Shown here one piece after another: positions 27,939 through 37,361 of a DNA stretch of 64,000 nucleotides. Origin of the DNA: G963665085 sp963665085 (GTDB taxonomy: Bacteria > Bacteroidota > Bacteroidia > Bacteroidales > JAAAOM01); the NCBI GenBank assembly GCA_963665085.2, contig CAXXXS010000002.1:1488001-1552000 (forward strand), written 5' to 3'. The notes beneath the pieces were generated by a model, which was not told where the DNA came from, searched no databases, and was given only the letters and a program-made list of their open reading frames with translations. The translations under genes were made by a program, and so were the position numbers. Positions within the stretch are counted from its first letter, which is position 1, and each line of letters begins with the position of its first letter.

Positions 27939-28055
27939 CTTTTAATAACTAATTGGTTTGAATTTCTTTTATGTTGGCTTGATAATAAGAGGATTTTATA
28001 AAAAAAATATTAAAAAACCCTCCAGATCTTTTCGACTATAAAAGCTTTTTTCTAA

Positions 28056-28925
28056 TTATTTACATTGTTCAGAAAAATGGCGGGTAAACCAATTTAGCGC
28101 ATATCCAAGCCCATCGTACCAATAATAGGTAGCATGCGACCCGTTACGGGAACGGAATTCACAGGTAAGACCAGCTTTTTTCATTGATTGATAGCACCCT
28201 ACATTGGCATCAAAAAGAAAATCGTCATCACCACAATCCAGTACAAAATCCACTGTTTTAATTTCCTCAATTTGGGCTTCAGATAAATCATCAATATTAA
28301 ATTGTCTGCTGAAAGTGTTATTCTCTTCGTTGTTGCCATTAAGACTTGCAGGCACTGCCCCACTGATGGCATAAACGCTGCTGAACATTTCAGGATGAGT
28401 AATTCCGTACATAAAAGAACCGCCACCTCCCATTGAAAGTCCTCCAATTGCACGATGTCCTTTATCTGCAATTACGCGGTAGTTAGACTCTATGAATGGT
28501 ATTAATTCTTTGAAAAAATAGTCTTCGTAATTCCATCCTTCTCGATTGAAGTAACCCATGGTTCCTTCTGTTGCATTGGGACATACCATTATTACTTCGC
28601 TAGCCATCCCGTCTGCTGTTGACTTTGTAATGACCTCTTGTACCATAGGCGTAGGTATGTTTGCCCATTCCCAATCGTTCTCATTTGCACCGTGGAGCAT
28701 ATAAACCACCGGATACTTACGTTCAGTATCGGTTTCGTAGCTTTTGGGCAGGTATACCGTAAAATTTTTATCATAATTGAGAATCTCACTGTGGAAATAT
28801 AAATGTTTCACGGGAATTGGGAATACCCTGGTTTCGTGTTTTGCAGGATCTTGCTCAAATACCTGCTGTGCATTCATTTGTACTGAGAACGCAATTATTG
28901 AAATAGCAAAAATAATTTTCTTCAT
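28056..28925 (-). CDS. CE1-type esterase, single domain
   Basis: A 289-residue secreted esterase; signal peptide ends 'SVQMNAQ'. There is no E-set domain. Triad candidates are Ser164 in GLSMGG, Asp234 in 'LDCGDDDFLFD' and His264 in 'NGSHATYYW'. The oxyanion block is 'YMLHGANENDW', different from the HGGGG type of the two-domain enzymes. It resembles esterase D and feruloyl esterase members of CE1. It lies between DUF1593 copy 3, 32 bp upstream, and the two-domain esterases downstream. Confidence 0.88.
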   Translation of the reverse strand: MKKIIFAISIIAFSVQMNAQQVFEQDPAKHETRVFPIPVKHLYFHSEILNYDKNFTVYLPKSYETDTERKYPVVYMLHGANENDWEWANIPTPMVQEVITKSTADGMASEVIMVCPNATEGTMGYFNREGWNYEDYFFKELIPFIESNYRVIADKGHRAIGGLSMGGGGSFMYGITHPEMFSSVYAISGAVPASLNGNNEENNTFSRQFNIDDLSEAQIEEIKTVDFVLDCGDDDFLFDANVGCYQSMKKAGLTCEFRSRNGSHATYYWYDGLGYALNWFTRHFSEQCK

Positions 28926-28957
28926 CTTTAATTTTTTTATTTGATTATTCGTTCTTT

Positions 28958-30577
28958 CTAGATAACTGTGATTATTACTCTTTTGTATCTCGTCAACGAT
29001 GGTGTTCCATTGTCAACTGCTTCAAGAACCATATGTATGGTTTGCCCTGGTTGTGCATCTTCAGGAACCACAACACTGGTTGAAGGTAATGTTGGATTAT
29101 CTGCTTTTACCTCTCCCTCATAGCTATTTACCTTGAACTGCATCCATCTTACAGAGACATCATTACCGTCAGGATCAGAAACTTCTGCCCTAAGGTCGAC
29201 CTTTTCACCTGGTTTTGCTGAAATATCAGAAGTTCCATCGATTACCGGATCATGGTTTGCTCCTTCATAACTAGGGGTTACACTCCATTGAAAACGGGAT
29301 GCCAATCCATTTTGTACAGCAGGCACGAAATCAGGAAAATCATTTGGTGTATTTCTTCGTCGAAAAAACGAAGCAAATCCATCTGGATTAGACATTATCG
29401 CTTCTAAATCTAGCGGTCCTGAACGTACAATATTCCCCAGTCTTTTTCGTCCACTCCAACCGCCATAGTTTTCATCTTCCCATGCTCGTAATCCATTGTC
29501 AATCAAATTAAGGAAAGTATGGGTATCCCCCTCAGCCAGAAATGATCCTTTGGGTTGTATTGGGGTAGAATTGACATATCCCATATCTGCAAGTTCCTCA
29601 AACGTGTAACCTGAAAAACCGAAAACATCAAATTTATCACCGGGGTACATTTGTTTACCATCACCCCAAACACGGTAAAAAGGGCCAAATGGTCCTACAC
29701 TGGAAATATTTTTTTGCATCCATTCTGCGGTATAATAAATGGAATCTTTCGAAGAGACACTTCCCTGGGCACCATATCCTAATGGAATATTTGCCCCTCC
29801 CAGGCTCGAATAACCTATATCCGGCCAATTAAGTTTGGTGTAATTTTGATAGGTATCATCCTGTTCTCCTGAAGGCAGTATCATAACCTTCTCTGAAACC
29901 TTTTCTTTAATGCGTCCCCACTCTGGCGTTCCTGAATATTCTTCCTCGATAGACTTCAGCGCCCGCGCGATTGTATTCTGACCTCCCCATGCTGTAACAA
30001 ACAATGTTCCCGGGACATCATCAAGCATTAATGATTTTATCAGATCAGAGCCTTCCGTATCTTTAGCCATTTCACCTTCAAACTCTATATTTCCCCATCT
30101 GATTTTAGACCTTAAATATTCAGGTGTAGGGTAATCCGGGTTATGCACTTTCAGGTTAGGGTAAACCTGTTCATAGATATCAACGGCATCATGAATAAAA
30201 CGTTCCCCATTTTTCCAGCGCCAGGTCACTTGTGGGCCCCAACCAAAATATGTATTCCATTCCCTGCCCCGATGATCAAACATAGTCAATTTCCCATCAC
30301 CTTTCCAATGCCACTGGCTACTGGTGTACACGATACCTTCTACTTTATAGTCTGTACTAAAAAGTAAAAAACGAACGAGAGAATTCAAATCATCGCATTC
30401 CGGATCAAGTGTAATTACAACACGGGGTTTAGCCGATTCCTGAACTGATTCCTGAACTGACTTTTGCTCTGTACAACCGGATATAGTTATTGATGCCAGC
30501 AACAGAATTATTACACCTAAATTATGGTATAAAAGAAACCTGAGCCAACTCGTTGATAGTTTTTCTTTTTTTTTCAT
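28958..30577 (-). CDS. DUF1593 lipoprotein (Sde182-type), copy 3, divergent
   Basis: A 539-residue lipoprotein. I start at the ATG at 30577, before a basic stretch and hydrophobic core ending in the lipobox ISGC; a longer frame adds nine residues. The nucleoside-hydrolase-like domain begins with 'ITLDPECDDLNSLVRFLLF', keeping the acidic cluster of copies 1 and 2, and shares 'YTSSQWHWKGDGKLTMF' and 'GTLFVTAWGGQNTIARALKS'. The Ig/PKD-like C-terminus is present ('VDLRAEVSDPDGNDVSVRW'). Overall it is a distant paralogue, so it may prefer a different substrate. It is the first gene after SusD in PUL C, and a fragment of an esterase gene lies upstream. Confidence 0.87.
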   Translation of the reverse strand: MKKKEKLSTSWLRFLLYHNLGVIILLLASITISGCTEQKSVQESVQESAKPRVVITLDPECDDLNSLVRFLLFSTDYKVEGIVYTSSQWHWKGDGKLTMFDHRGREWNTYFGWGPQVTWRWKNGERFIHDAVDIYEQVYPNLKVHNPDYPTPEYLRSKIRWGNIEFEGEMAKDTEGSDLIKSLMLDDVPGTLFVTAWGGQNTIARALKSIEEEYSGTPEWGRIKEKVSEKVMILPSGEQDDTYQNYTKLNWPDIGYSSLGGANIPLGYGAQGSVSSKDSIYYTAEWMQKNISSVGPFGPFYRVWGDGKQMYPGDKFDVFGFSGYTFEELADMGYVNSTPIQPKGSFLAEGDTHTFLNLIDNGLRAWEDENYGGWSGRKRLGNIVRSGPLDLEAIMSNPDGFASFFRRRNTPNDFPDFVPAVQNGLASRFQWSVTPSYEGANHDPVIDGTSDISAKPGEKVDLRAEVSDPDGNDVSVRWMQFKVNSYEGEVKADNPTLPSTSVVVPEDAQPGQTIHMVLEAVDNGTPSLTRYKRVIITVI

Positions 30578-30694
30578 AGTTTTTTTATTTAATAATAGAA
30601 GCAAGCTTTTTATTGATTCATTCTAAAACAAGTTACAAACAAACGTTCACGTCCATTATCCAGATTCGTTCTATTCATTCAAAATGATTATCAA

Positions 30695-30770
30695 AAAAAC
30701 ACAAAGGGGTAAACTCTTTTAAGAACATTCTCCATGAGTTTCAATATATTCTTTACCTGTATAATGAAGA
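30695..30770 (-). pseudogene. Degraded esterase 3' fragment upstream of DUF1593 copy 3
   Basis: In the 470-bp gap between SusD and DUF1593 copy 3 the minus strand reads 'NSWRMFLKEFTPLCFF', matching the tail 'NSWRMYFKELTPMLFK' of the esterase at 24064 and the general W-R-x-x-x-K-E-x-x-P tail of this family. Upstream the frame has stops ('LYR' still lines up), so the fragment is dead. With the scar at 6706 this means two of the three DUF1593 genes are preceded by esterase remnants and the third by an intact esterase. Bases 30578-30694 and 30771-30871 show nothing else. Confidence 0.6.
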
Positions 30771-30871
30771 AGACGTTTTTAGTTAGTTTTAATAAATTGA
30801 TGTACCTGCGACACCTCTACGTTCTTGTTAAATAGAGACGAAAAATAATTCTCAACAATCTATTAGTGATA

Positions 30872-31011
30872 GATAAGGGTGTCCAAAAAGTTATTTGATT
30901 GCAAACTCTGTCAGGTTCTTCGTACTCTGTCAGGTTATAAATTGATTAATTGAAAAAACCTGACAGAGTCCGAGAGACCTTTCTGAGTTACTTTTTGGAC
31001 ATCCTCGTATC
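30872..31011. repeat. MITE-like palindromic element, copy 2
   Basis: A ~140-bp element in the same orientation as copy 1, with inverted ends GGGTGTCCAAAAAG ... CTTTTTGGACATCC and internal 'CTCTGTCAGGTT' repeats facing 'CCTGACAGAGT'. It starts 37 bp after the susD stop (31048), the same position relative to susD as copy 1. No transposase is present. Confidence 0.82.
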
Positions 31012-31047
31012 AATTTTCAGACAATCGCCTTTTTTGACATTTAATTA

Positions 31048-32580
31048 TTAGTCATAATTAGGGTTCTGTACCAATTCTGTATTGTATGTTTCCTCAATAG
31101 GAATTGGAATAATCTCATGTGTCCCTGCAACAAATCCTTTTGCACCAAGAACTTCTGAAGCATCTCCCCATCTCACAAGATCAAACCAACGGGCACCCTC
31201 AAATACCAATTCATATTTTCTTTCTTGTTTGATATTGTCTAATGTTGCCTCAACTGCAGGTAATCCTACACGAGTCCTTACTGCATTTAGATAAGAAGCA
31301 GCTTTTGTTAAATCCCCGCCACTTCTTACGATTGCTTCGGCTTCTAATAAATATGTATCGGCCAAACGAATTACAGGTTGATTGTGAGGAAACCTTAACA
31401 TATAAGAACCTCCTGATGATGTTTGAAATTCACTTGTTGCGGCCCATTTCCCAATGAAATAACCCGTATTTTGGTATCCGGGAGAATAAGTAATTCCAGG
31501 ATATGTTTCAACCAGACTATCAAGATCCATTATACAAAATCCATAACGAGGATCCCCTTTCATATCCTCAGCAAATTGAGTCTCAACCGGTGTTGCGCCC
31601 CAACCACCTAAATAATCTGTATTCCCTTCCGGATCAACAAATCCACGTGGACCACTACAAGTTACCCACATATTCCCGTACATACCTGTAATTTCGTTCC
31701 AAAACTCACTAACATCCTGATTTGTATGTACAATATCAAAGATACATTCAGAATTAAATTTATTATTTGGATTAAATACTGCTTCATAATCAGACTGAAG
31801 TGAATATCCATAAATATTATCAGAACTATTTACTTCTTCCAATAAAGATATTACTTCACTTAATCTTGAGTCTTGATTTTGATATAATATTGCTTTTGCG
31901 AGAAAAGCTTTACAAGCGCCTTGTGTTATCCTTCCGCCTTCAGTTTCTGCAGGAACTGTTACAGGCAAATCATCCATAGCATCATTTAAATCTTTCTCGA
32001 TTTGCGCCCAAACAACACTTGGTTCGACCTGGGTTTGACCCCATGCATCTTCCAAACTAATGGGTTCTAGAAAAAACACTACATTCTTGAATAACGTAAC
32101 CAATTCAAAATAATAAAATGCCCTTAAAAATTTGGCTTCAGCAACATATCTTGATTTTGTATCATCGTCCAAATCTGATATTTCTCCCTCCATTTTGGCT
32201 AATAAATTATTAGCCCTTGAAACACCTAAATAGTTTTTATACCAAAAAGCTTTTGATGGCCCCTGGCTACCGGATAAAGAGAAATTATCCCAACGCCATA
32301 CGAAATCGAAGTCACCTTCTCCACCGCCGCCGCCAAGACATTCGTCTGCTGCACCAGCTGCACTCATTGGTAAAATACACCAATCATTATCATGCCAGGT
32401 TAAATCCAGCGGACTATAAACTGCCACCAAGCCAGACCACACCTGATCAGCTGTTTGATAGTAGCTTGTTTCCAGGGCGCTACCTTTTGGTTCTACCTCT
32501 AAAAATCCTTCGTCACACGAACTAAAGCCTAATAAAGCAATAATTGTATATATTATATATTTTGTTTTTCTATTTTTCAT
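31048..32580 (-). CDS. SusD/RagB-type outer-membrane glycan-binding lipoprotein (PUL C)
   Basis: A 510-residue lipoprotein (lipobox FSSC near residue 22). SusD-like blocks are clear: 'YVAEAKFLRAFYYFELVTLF', 'ADTYLLEAEAIVRSGGDLTK' and the end 'NTELVQNPNYD'. A glycine-rich loop 'GGGGEGDFDF' lies near residues 83-92. It starts 10 bp after the SusC stop. It is about 90 residues shorter than the PUL B SusD and diverged from it, which supports a different ligand. Confidence 0.95.
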   Translation of the reverse strand: MKNRKTKYIIYTIIALLGFSSCDEGFLEVEPKGSALETSYYQTADQVWSGLVAVYSPLDLTWHDNDWCILPMSAAGAADECLGGGGGEGDFDFVWRWDNFSLSGSQGPSKAFWYKNYLGVSRANNLLAKMEGEISDLDDDTKSRYVAEAKFLRAFYYFELVTLFKNVVFFLEPISLEDAWGQTQVEPSVVWAQIEKDLNDAMDDLPVTVPAETEGGRITQGACKAFLAKAILYQNQDSRLSEVISLLEEVNSSDNIYGYSLQSDYEAVFNPNNKFNSECIFDIVHTNQDVSEFWNEITGMYGNMWVTCSGPRGFVDPEGNTDYLGGWGATPVETQFAEDMKGDPRYGFCIMDLDSLVETYPGITYSPGYQNTGYFIGKWAATSEFQTSSGGSYMLRFPHNQPVIRLADTYLLEAEAIVRSGGDLTKAASYLNAVRTRVGLPAVEATLDNIKQERKYELVFEGARWFDLVRWGDASEVLGAKGFVAGTHEIIPIPIEETYNTELVQNPNYD

Positions 32581-32590
32581 CTTTCTAAAT

Positions 32591-35500
32591 TTAAAAGTTA
32601 AGGTTTAAACCAAGCATAAATGATCTCGCCTGAGGATATGTTCCCCTATCCATACCGATATCTGTAACAGCGCCTCCAATTTCCGGATCCCAACCCCAAT
32701 AATCAGTAAATGTTAATAGATTGTTTGCTCCAACATATACGCGAACTTTTTGGGCACCAATTTTTGAAGAAAGACTATTTGGCAAGGTATATCCCAATTG
32801 TACTGTTTTTACCCTAAAATATGAAGCATCGTAAAGTTGATGCGCATGAGGCCTTTCGTAATTACCATTTGTATCACCAATAGTAACCCTGCTCATCGAA
32901 TTTGAAGTACCTTCTCCATGCCATCTGTCCAATATTTGAACAGGATAATTTCCTGTAGGGTAATCTACCCTGCGCACTGCATTAAATACTTTGTTTCCAC
33001 CAGAACCCTGGCCAAAAACATAAAGATCAAATCCTTTGTAAGCAACAGATGCAGTAAATCCATACGACCAGGTTGGAATTGAATTTGCAATAAATGTCCG
33101 GTCATCACTGGTAATTGCACCATCGTCATCTAAATCTACCCACTTATAATCTCCAGGCTCAGCATCAGGCTGGTACATTTCGCCAGCTCCATTTACATAT
33201 GCAGCAACTTCTGCTTCGTTTTGAAATACGCCATCGGTTTCAAAACCATAAAATGAGTTATAAGGATTTCCTACTGTAGTTCTTGTAATTTCATAAGCCC
33301 CTGCAAAAATTGATGCACCAGTAATAAATTCTGTTTCTCCCAAGTCAGTTACCTCATTATCAATGTGAGAAACATTACCAGCAATATCAATATTAAATTG
33401 ACCGATATTTTTCTTAAATCCAAGTTCTACTTCAACTCCTTTATTATGCATACTGGCAATATTACCTGTAGCTTGTTGGATTAATCCCATATATTCAGGG
33501 GTTTGAATCGCTAAAAGCATTCCTGAGGTTTTTTTATCAAACCAATCAACAGTTAACCTGAAATTACTTAATAAATTAGCATCTACACCAATATCTAATT
33601 GAGATGTCTCTTCCCACATTAAATCAGGATTTGCTGGAGCGTCGTTGTTGTTTCCAATATGAAAACCATTTCCAAACGGATAATTTCTTCCACTACTTAC
33701 AGTTGATACATATTTAAAATCGTCAATCTGATCTGTACCTGTAATACCATAAGAACCTCGTATTTTCAAGAAACTTACTACTTCATTCTCTGGCCAGAAT
33801 TCTTCCTGAGAAGGAACCCAACCTACAGAGAAAGATGGGAATACCCCAAACTTATTGTTTTCACCAAATCTTGAAGAACCATCCCTTCTCATGATTGCTG
33901 TTAACAAGTATTTCTCCTGATAATTATAAATTACACGGCCATAAATTGAATTCAGCTTATGTTCAATAGCTTCTGCTCCTTCCCCAACCCGGTTGGTTGA
34001 TGAGACTGAAAAATTCATCGAAGCTTCTTCAAACGTTGTTGCTGGGATATCAGAATATGTTAATGCAATAGACTTCCCGATATTATAAACATAGTTACCA
34101 GTTCCGACCATTACGGTTAAATTATGTCCGCCAAAAGATTTATTATAAGAAATGGTATTTTCTAAATTCCAACTATAATTTGTACCATTACTTCTTTCAT
34201 AGCTGGTTACATCGTTTCGGCTTTGTGCATTTAAATAATAAATCGGGGTAAAAGTCTCACTGCCATCAAACTCCATGGTAAAACCAAAAGCAGAGCGTAT
34301 TTTTAAATCTTTAATTGGCTCTAATTCAACAAAGAAATTAGAAATAATATTATGTTGATAATTAAAATTATCAAGTCTGTTTCTTATAGATGCCAATGGG
34401 TTTGCAAATGTCACATAATCTGATATTCCATAAGGGTTACCATTACCATCAGTTACAACATTAAAAGCATTATAAGGAGAACTATTTATAACATCAGGGT
34501 CTGTAACAATTGCAGGAGTGAGCGGATCAAGATTTGCTGCATCCGTAAGCAATCCCCCTTGTGCACTAGTGGTTGTACCTGCTAAATTTTTAATATAAGA
34601 ATAACTTACAGATTCACCTGCTTTAATCCAATCGTTAAATTTAAAATCTGAATTAACCCTGAAATTAAAACGCTTGTACCTACTAATATCTGAAGCAACA
34701 ATACCTTCTTGTTCATAGTAACCGAAAGAAGTAAAATATGTGTTTTTTTCACTACCTCCAACAATGCTTAATTCATGATTTTGGATCATTGCACTACGGT
34801 TAAAAAGTTCTTCCTGCCAATCTGTTCCTTCTCCGTAAGTACCGTCAGGAACCAACTGGGTTAACCCACTGTTTGCCCTTGCTTCGTTAATTATCATCGC
34901 ATATTCATCACCATCCAATAAATCCACTTTATTCCAAGGAGACTGAACACCATAATATCCACTGTAATTAACATTTAAAGATCCTGCTTTTCCTCGTTTT
35001 GTAGTAATTAAAATTACACCGGCAGCAGCCCTGGCGCCATAAATAGCAGCAGAAGCCGCATCTTTTAATACTTCTATTGATTCAATATCACTTGGATTAA
35101 TAAAATCAATATTAGAATTTGAAACCTCAATAGGCACCCCATCAATTACATATAACGGGTCGCTATTATTAATTGAAGTTGTTCCCCTGATACGCATTGT
35201 TGAAGCAGCTCCTGGCTCTCCAGACGAAGCCATAACAGTTAATCCGGAAGTTCTTCCCTGAAGTGCCTGTTCAACTTTGTACACAGGTTTATTTTCAAGC
35301 TCTTCTGCATTTGTTCCACTGATTGCACCGGTAACCACACTTTTTTTCTGAACACCATATCCAATTACAACAACTTCTTCCAAAGATTGGATATCCTCTA
35401 CCAATGTTATATTGATTTGTGTCTGACCACCAACAACAACCTCTTCAGTTAGGTAACCTACAAAAGAAAAACTTAAAGATGCATCGGGAGAGCTAATAGA

Positions 35501-36004
35501 GATTGAATATTCACCATCAAGATTGGTTACTGTTCCATTGGTTGTTCCTCTCTCAATAATGTTAACTCCAGGTAACGGATTACCACCAACATCTACAATT
35601 ACCCCTTTTACAACAACATCTTGCATGTTTCCATTTTTCTCAAATGGGGCAACAACAATTAAGTTGTTTTCAATTTCACGAAATGAATTACCAGATTTCT
35701 GCAAAATCATTTCTAGAACATCTTTCACCGTTGAATTATCAACAGACACAGAAACATACTGATTCTCAATAAAATCATCACTATATAGAAATTTATAATC
35801 TGTTTGTTCTTCTATTGTAGAAAGTATGTCTTTTACAGTAGCTCTCTTAAGGTCTATAGAAACCTTAGAAGTTTGAGTAAACGATACAGCATGAATCGTT
35901 AATAAATTAATAGTTAATAGTAAAAATGTTATTCTCATAGTTAGAATCAATTTACGATAACACATAAATGTGCCATCTTTACAAAAAATGGAAATAATTT
36001 TCAT
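32591..36004 (-). CDS. SusC/RagA TonB-dependent receptor with STN signalling domain (PUL C)
   Basis: A 1137-residue outer-membrane transporter and transducer. STN domain ~45-120 ('ATVKDILSTIEEQTDYKFLY'), regulatory-like domain ~130-210 ('GVIVDVGGNPLPGVNIIERG'), TonB box and plug ('VVVIGYGVQKKSVVTGAI', 'LYVIDGVPIEV'), and a barrel ending 'FMLGLNLNF'. The STN domain pairs with the FecR at 36183. The linker after the regulatory domain is nearly the same as in the PUL B SusC ('SFSFVGYLTEEVVVGGQT'), but the barrels differ. The long N-terminus before the signal core is normal for this class. Confidence 0.96.
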   Translation of the reverse strand: MKIISIFCKDGTFMCYRKLILTMRITFLLLTINLLTIHAVSFTQTSKVSIDLKRATVKDILSTIEEQTDYKFLYSDDFIENQYVSVSVDNSTVKDVLEMILQKSGNSFREIENNLIVVAPFEKNGNMQDVVVKGVIVDVGGNPLPGVNIIERGTTNGTVTNLDGEYSISISSPDASLSFSFVGYLTEEVVVGGQTQINITLVEDIQSLEEVVVIGYGVQKKSVVTGAISGTNAEELENKPVYKVEQALQGRTSGLTVMASSGEPGAASTMRIRGTTSINNSDPLYVIDGVPIEVSNSNIDFINPSDIESIEVLKDAASAAIYGARAAAGVILITTKRGKAGSLNVNYSGYYGVQSPWNKVDLLDGDEYAMIINEARANSGLTQLVPDGTYGEGTDWQEELFNRSAMIQNHELSIVGGSEKNTYFTSFGYYEQEGIVASDISRYKRFNFRVNSDFKFNDWIKAGESVSYSYIKNLAGTTTSAQGGLLTDAANLDPLTPAIVTDPDVINSSPYNAFNVVTDGNGNPYGISDYVTFANPLASIRNRLDNFNYQHNIISNFFVELEPIKDLKIRSAFGFTMEFDGSETFTPIYYLNAQSRNDVTSYERSNGTNYSWNLENTISYNKSFGGHNLTVMVGTGNYVYNIGKSIALTYSDIPATTFEEASMNFSVSSTNRVGEGAEAIEHKLNSIYGRVIYNYQEKYLLTAIMRRDGSSRFGENNKFGVFPSFSVGWVPSQEEFWPENEVVSFLKIRGSYGITGTDQIDDFKYVSTVSSGRNYPFGNGFHIGNNNDAPANPDLMWEETSQLDIGVDANLLSNFRLTVDWFDKKTSGMLLAIQTPEYMGLIQQATGNIASMHNKGVEVELGFKKNIGQFNIDIAGNVSHIDNEVTDLGETEFITGASIFAGAYEITRTTVGNPYNSFYGFETDGVFQNEAEVAAYVNGAGEMYQPDAEPGDYKWVDLDDDGAITSDDRTFIANSIPTWSYGFTASVAYKGFDLYVFGQGSGGNKVFNAVRRVDYPTGNYPVQILDRWHGEGTSNSMSRVTIGDTNGNYERPHAHQLYDASYFRVKTVQLGYTLPNSLSSKIGAQKVRVYVGANNLLTFTDYWGWDPEIGGAVTDIGMDRGTYPQARSFMLGLNLNF

Positions 36005-36044
36005 AATTTTGTTGAATTACAGTTAATAAAAAAATAATTAGCTG

Positions 36045-36081
36045 GATGCGTAAAGTGGCCGCTTTACGCATCTCTTTTTTT
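36045..36081 (-). terminator. Strong hairpin between fecR and susC (PUL C)
   Basis: An exact 11-bp inverted repeat, GATGCGTAAAG / CTTTACGCATC with a 6-nt loop (36045-36072), sits in the 178-bp gap between FecR and SusC. A T-run adjoins it on the plus strand (to 36081); on the minus strand the T-run is a few bases farther on. It occupies the same place as the PUL B hairpin but with an unrelated sequence, so the layout rather than the sequence is conserved. Confidence 0.6.
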
Positions 36082-36182
36082 TGTGATGTGATGATAAATC
36101 TTTTTACGTCATGGCTTTTTAAATTTTAGTTAGTATTTGTGTTAGTTAATTCTCCCTTGTCTTAATCGTGGTTATACCATTT

Positions 36183-37280
36183 CTATTTAATAGTTATTAT
36201 ATTCTTATCAATTTCATAGTCAAAAGGTATTATTAGTCTCATAGCATTTAGTACTTGTTCCACAGTTTCTGATTCGAAGGTCCCGGTAAACCTTCTTGAA
36301 TAGAATGATTTATTATCCACCTCTATTTCCACATTAAACCATCGTTCAAAACGTTTCTCCAATTCAAAAAAAGGTTCACTATCAAAAAGAAGCTTTTCAT
36401 CTTTCCAAGCAGTGATTAATTCGGTATTTGTTATCTTGTTTACTTCCGGATTTTTTACAGATATTTTATTTGGCAAAAAAGAGGAGGCATCATTCTCTTT
36501 TTCTAAGCGAACAAACTCTTTGGGTTTTAAGGTAATTTTATCCCGTTCATTAAACTTTGTTTCAAATTTTCTTTTGTTGGTAAAAACATCAAGAGATCCC
36601 TTAATTAATGATGTCTGAACATCATCATCTGATTCGTAGGCCCTAACATCAAAAACAGTTCCTGTAACACGCAATGTCATCTCAGGTGTTTTCACAATAA
36701 AAGGCCTTGATGTATCAGCTTCTACCTCAAAATGAGCTTCACCAATAAGTGTAACCTCCCTTTTATTATCAACAAACAATGGAGGATAGCGCAACTCGCT
36801 TCCTGAATTTAGATGTACAATAGTCCCATCAGGTAATTGAATTTTTGAACGAGAGCCATTTTTTACAGTAACAACATTTTCATGCATTCCTAAAACAGGT
36901 TGTTCTGTTGTTATATTCTTCTTAGATAGATTATTTAGGAACCAGGAAGCAACAAATGCTAAAATAAATACAGCTGCAAATTGCAGGATTCTCTCAGTAA
37001 GATTTGTTTTCTTAGTTTGAAATAAAACACTTCTTTCTGAACTGTCTCTTTCTTCTTCAATTTTTCTCTTTAATTCAGAAAACTTGGTTAATGAGTTAAA
37101 ATTACCTGTATGTTTTGAAGCCAAATCCCAGGAATGAATATAGTCTTTCATAAGAGATTCTGATTGTTGTCCTTCTTTTAAAGCATCATAGAGTTCTTTG
37201 TATTCGGAAGAACTAATGGTTTCATTTCTCAATTTGACTAATAACTCTTGTATTCTATTTTCCTGGCTCATATTTATCAT
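36183..37280 (-). CDS. FecR-type anti-sigma factor (PUL C)
   Basis: A 365-residue membrane anti-sigma factor. Cytoplasmic part ~1-100, membrane helix ~105-122 ('LQFAAVFILAFVASWFL'), periplasmic FecR domain ('LPDGTIVHLNSGSELRYP', 'LRVTGTVFDVRAYESDDD') and a C-terminal STN-like segment ('ELEKRFERWFNVEI'). The start may be the ATG at 37280 or the one three codons later. It lies 81 bp after the sigma gene and should respond to the SusC at 32591. Confidence 0.93.
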   Translation of the reverse strand: MINMSQENRIQELLVKLRNETISSSEYKELYDALKEGQQSESLMKDYIHSWDLASKHTGNFNSLTKFSELKRKIEEERDSSERSVLFQTKKTNLTERILQFAAVFILAFVASWFLNNLSKKNITTEQPVLGMHENVVTVKNGSRSKIQLPDGTIVHLNSGSELRYPPLFVDNKREVTLIGEAHFEVEADTSRPFIVKTPEMTLRVTGTVFDVRAYESDDDVQTSLIKGSLDVFTNKRKFETKFNERDKITLKPKEFVRLEKENDASSFLPNKISVKNPEVNKITNTELITAWKDEKLLFDSEPFFELEKRFERWFNVEIEVDNKSFYSRRFTGTFESETVEQVLNAMRLIIPFDYEIDKNIITIK

Positions 37281-37361
37281 TGCTATTACTGTATTATCAA
37301 TATTTTATTCTTTCCGTGATTGGAAAATGATTTTTTTTCAGAAATGTAAAAAAAGTTCTTT

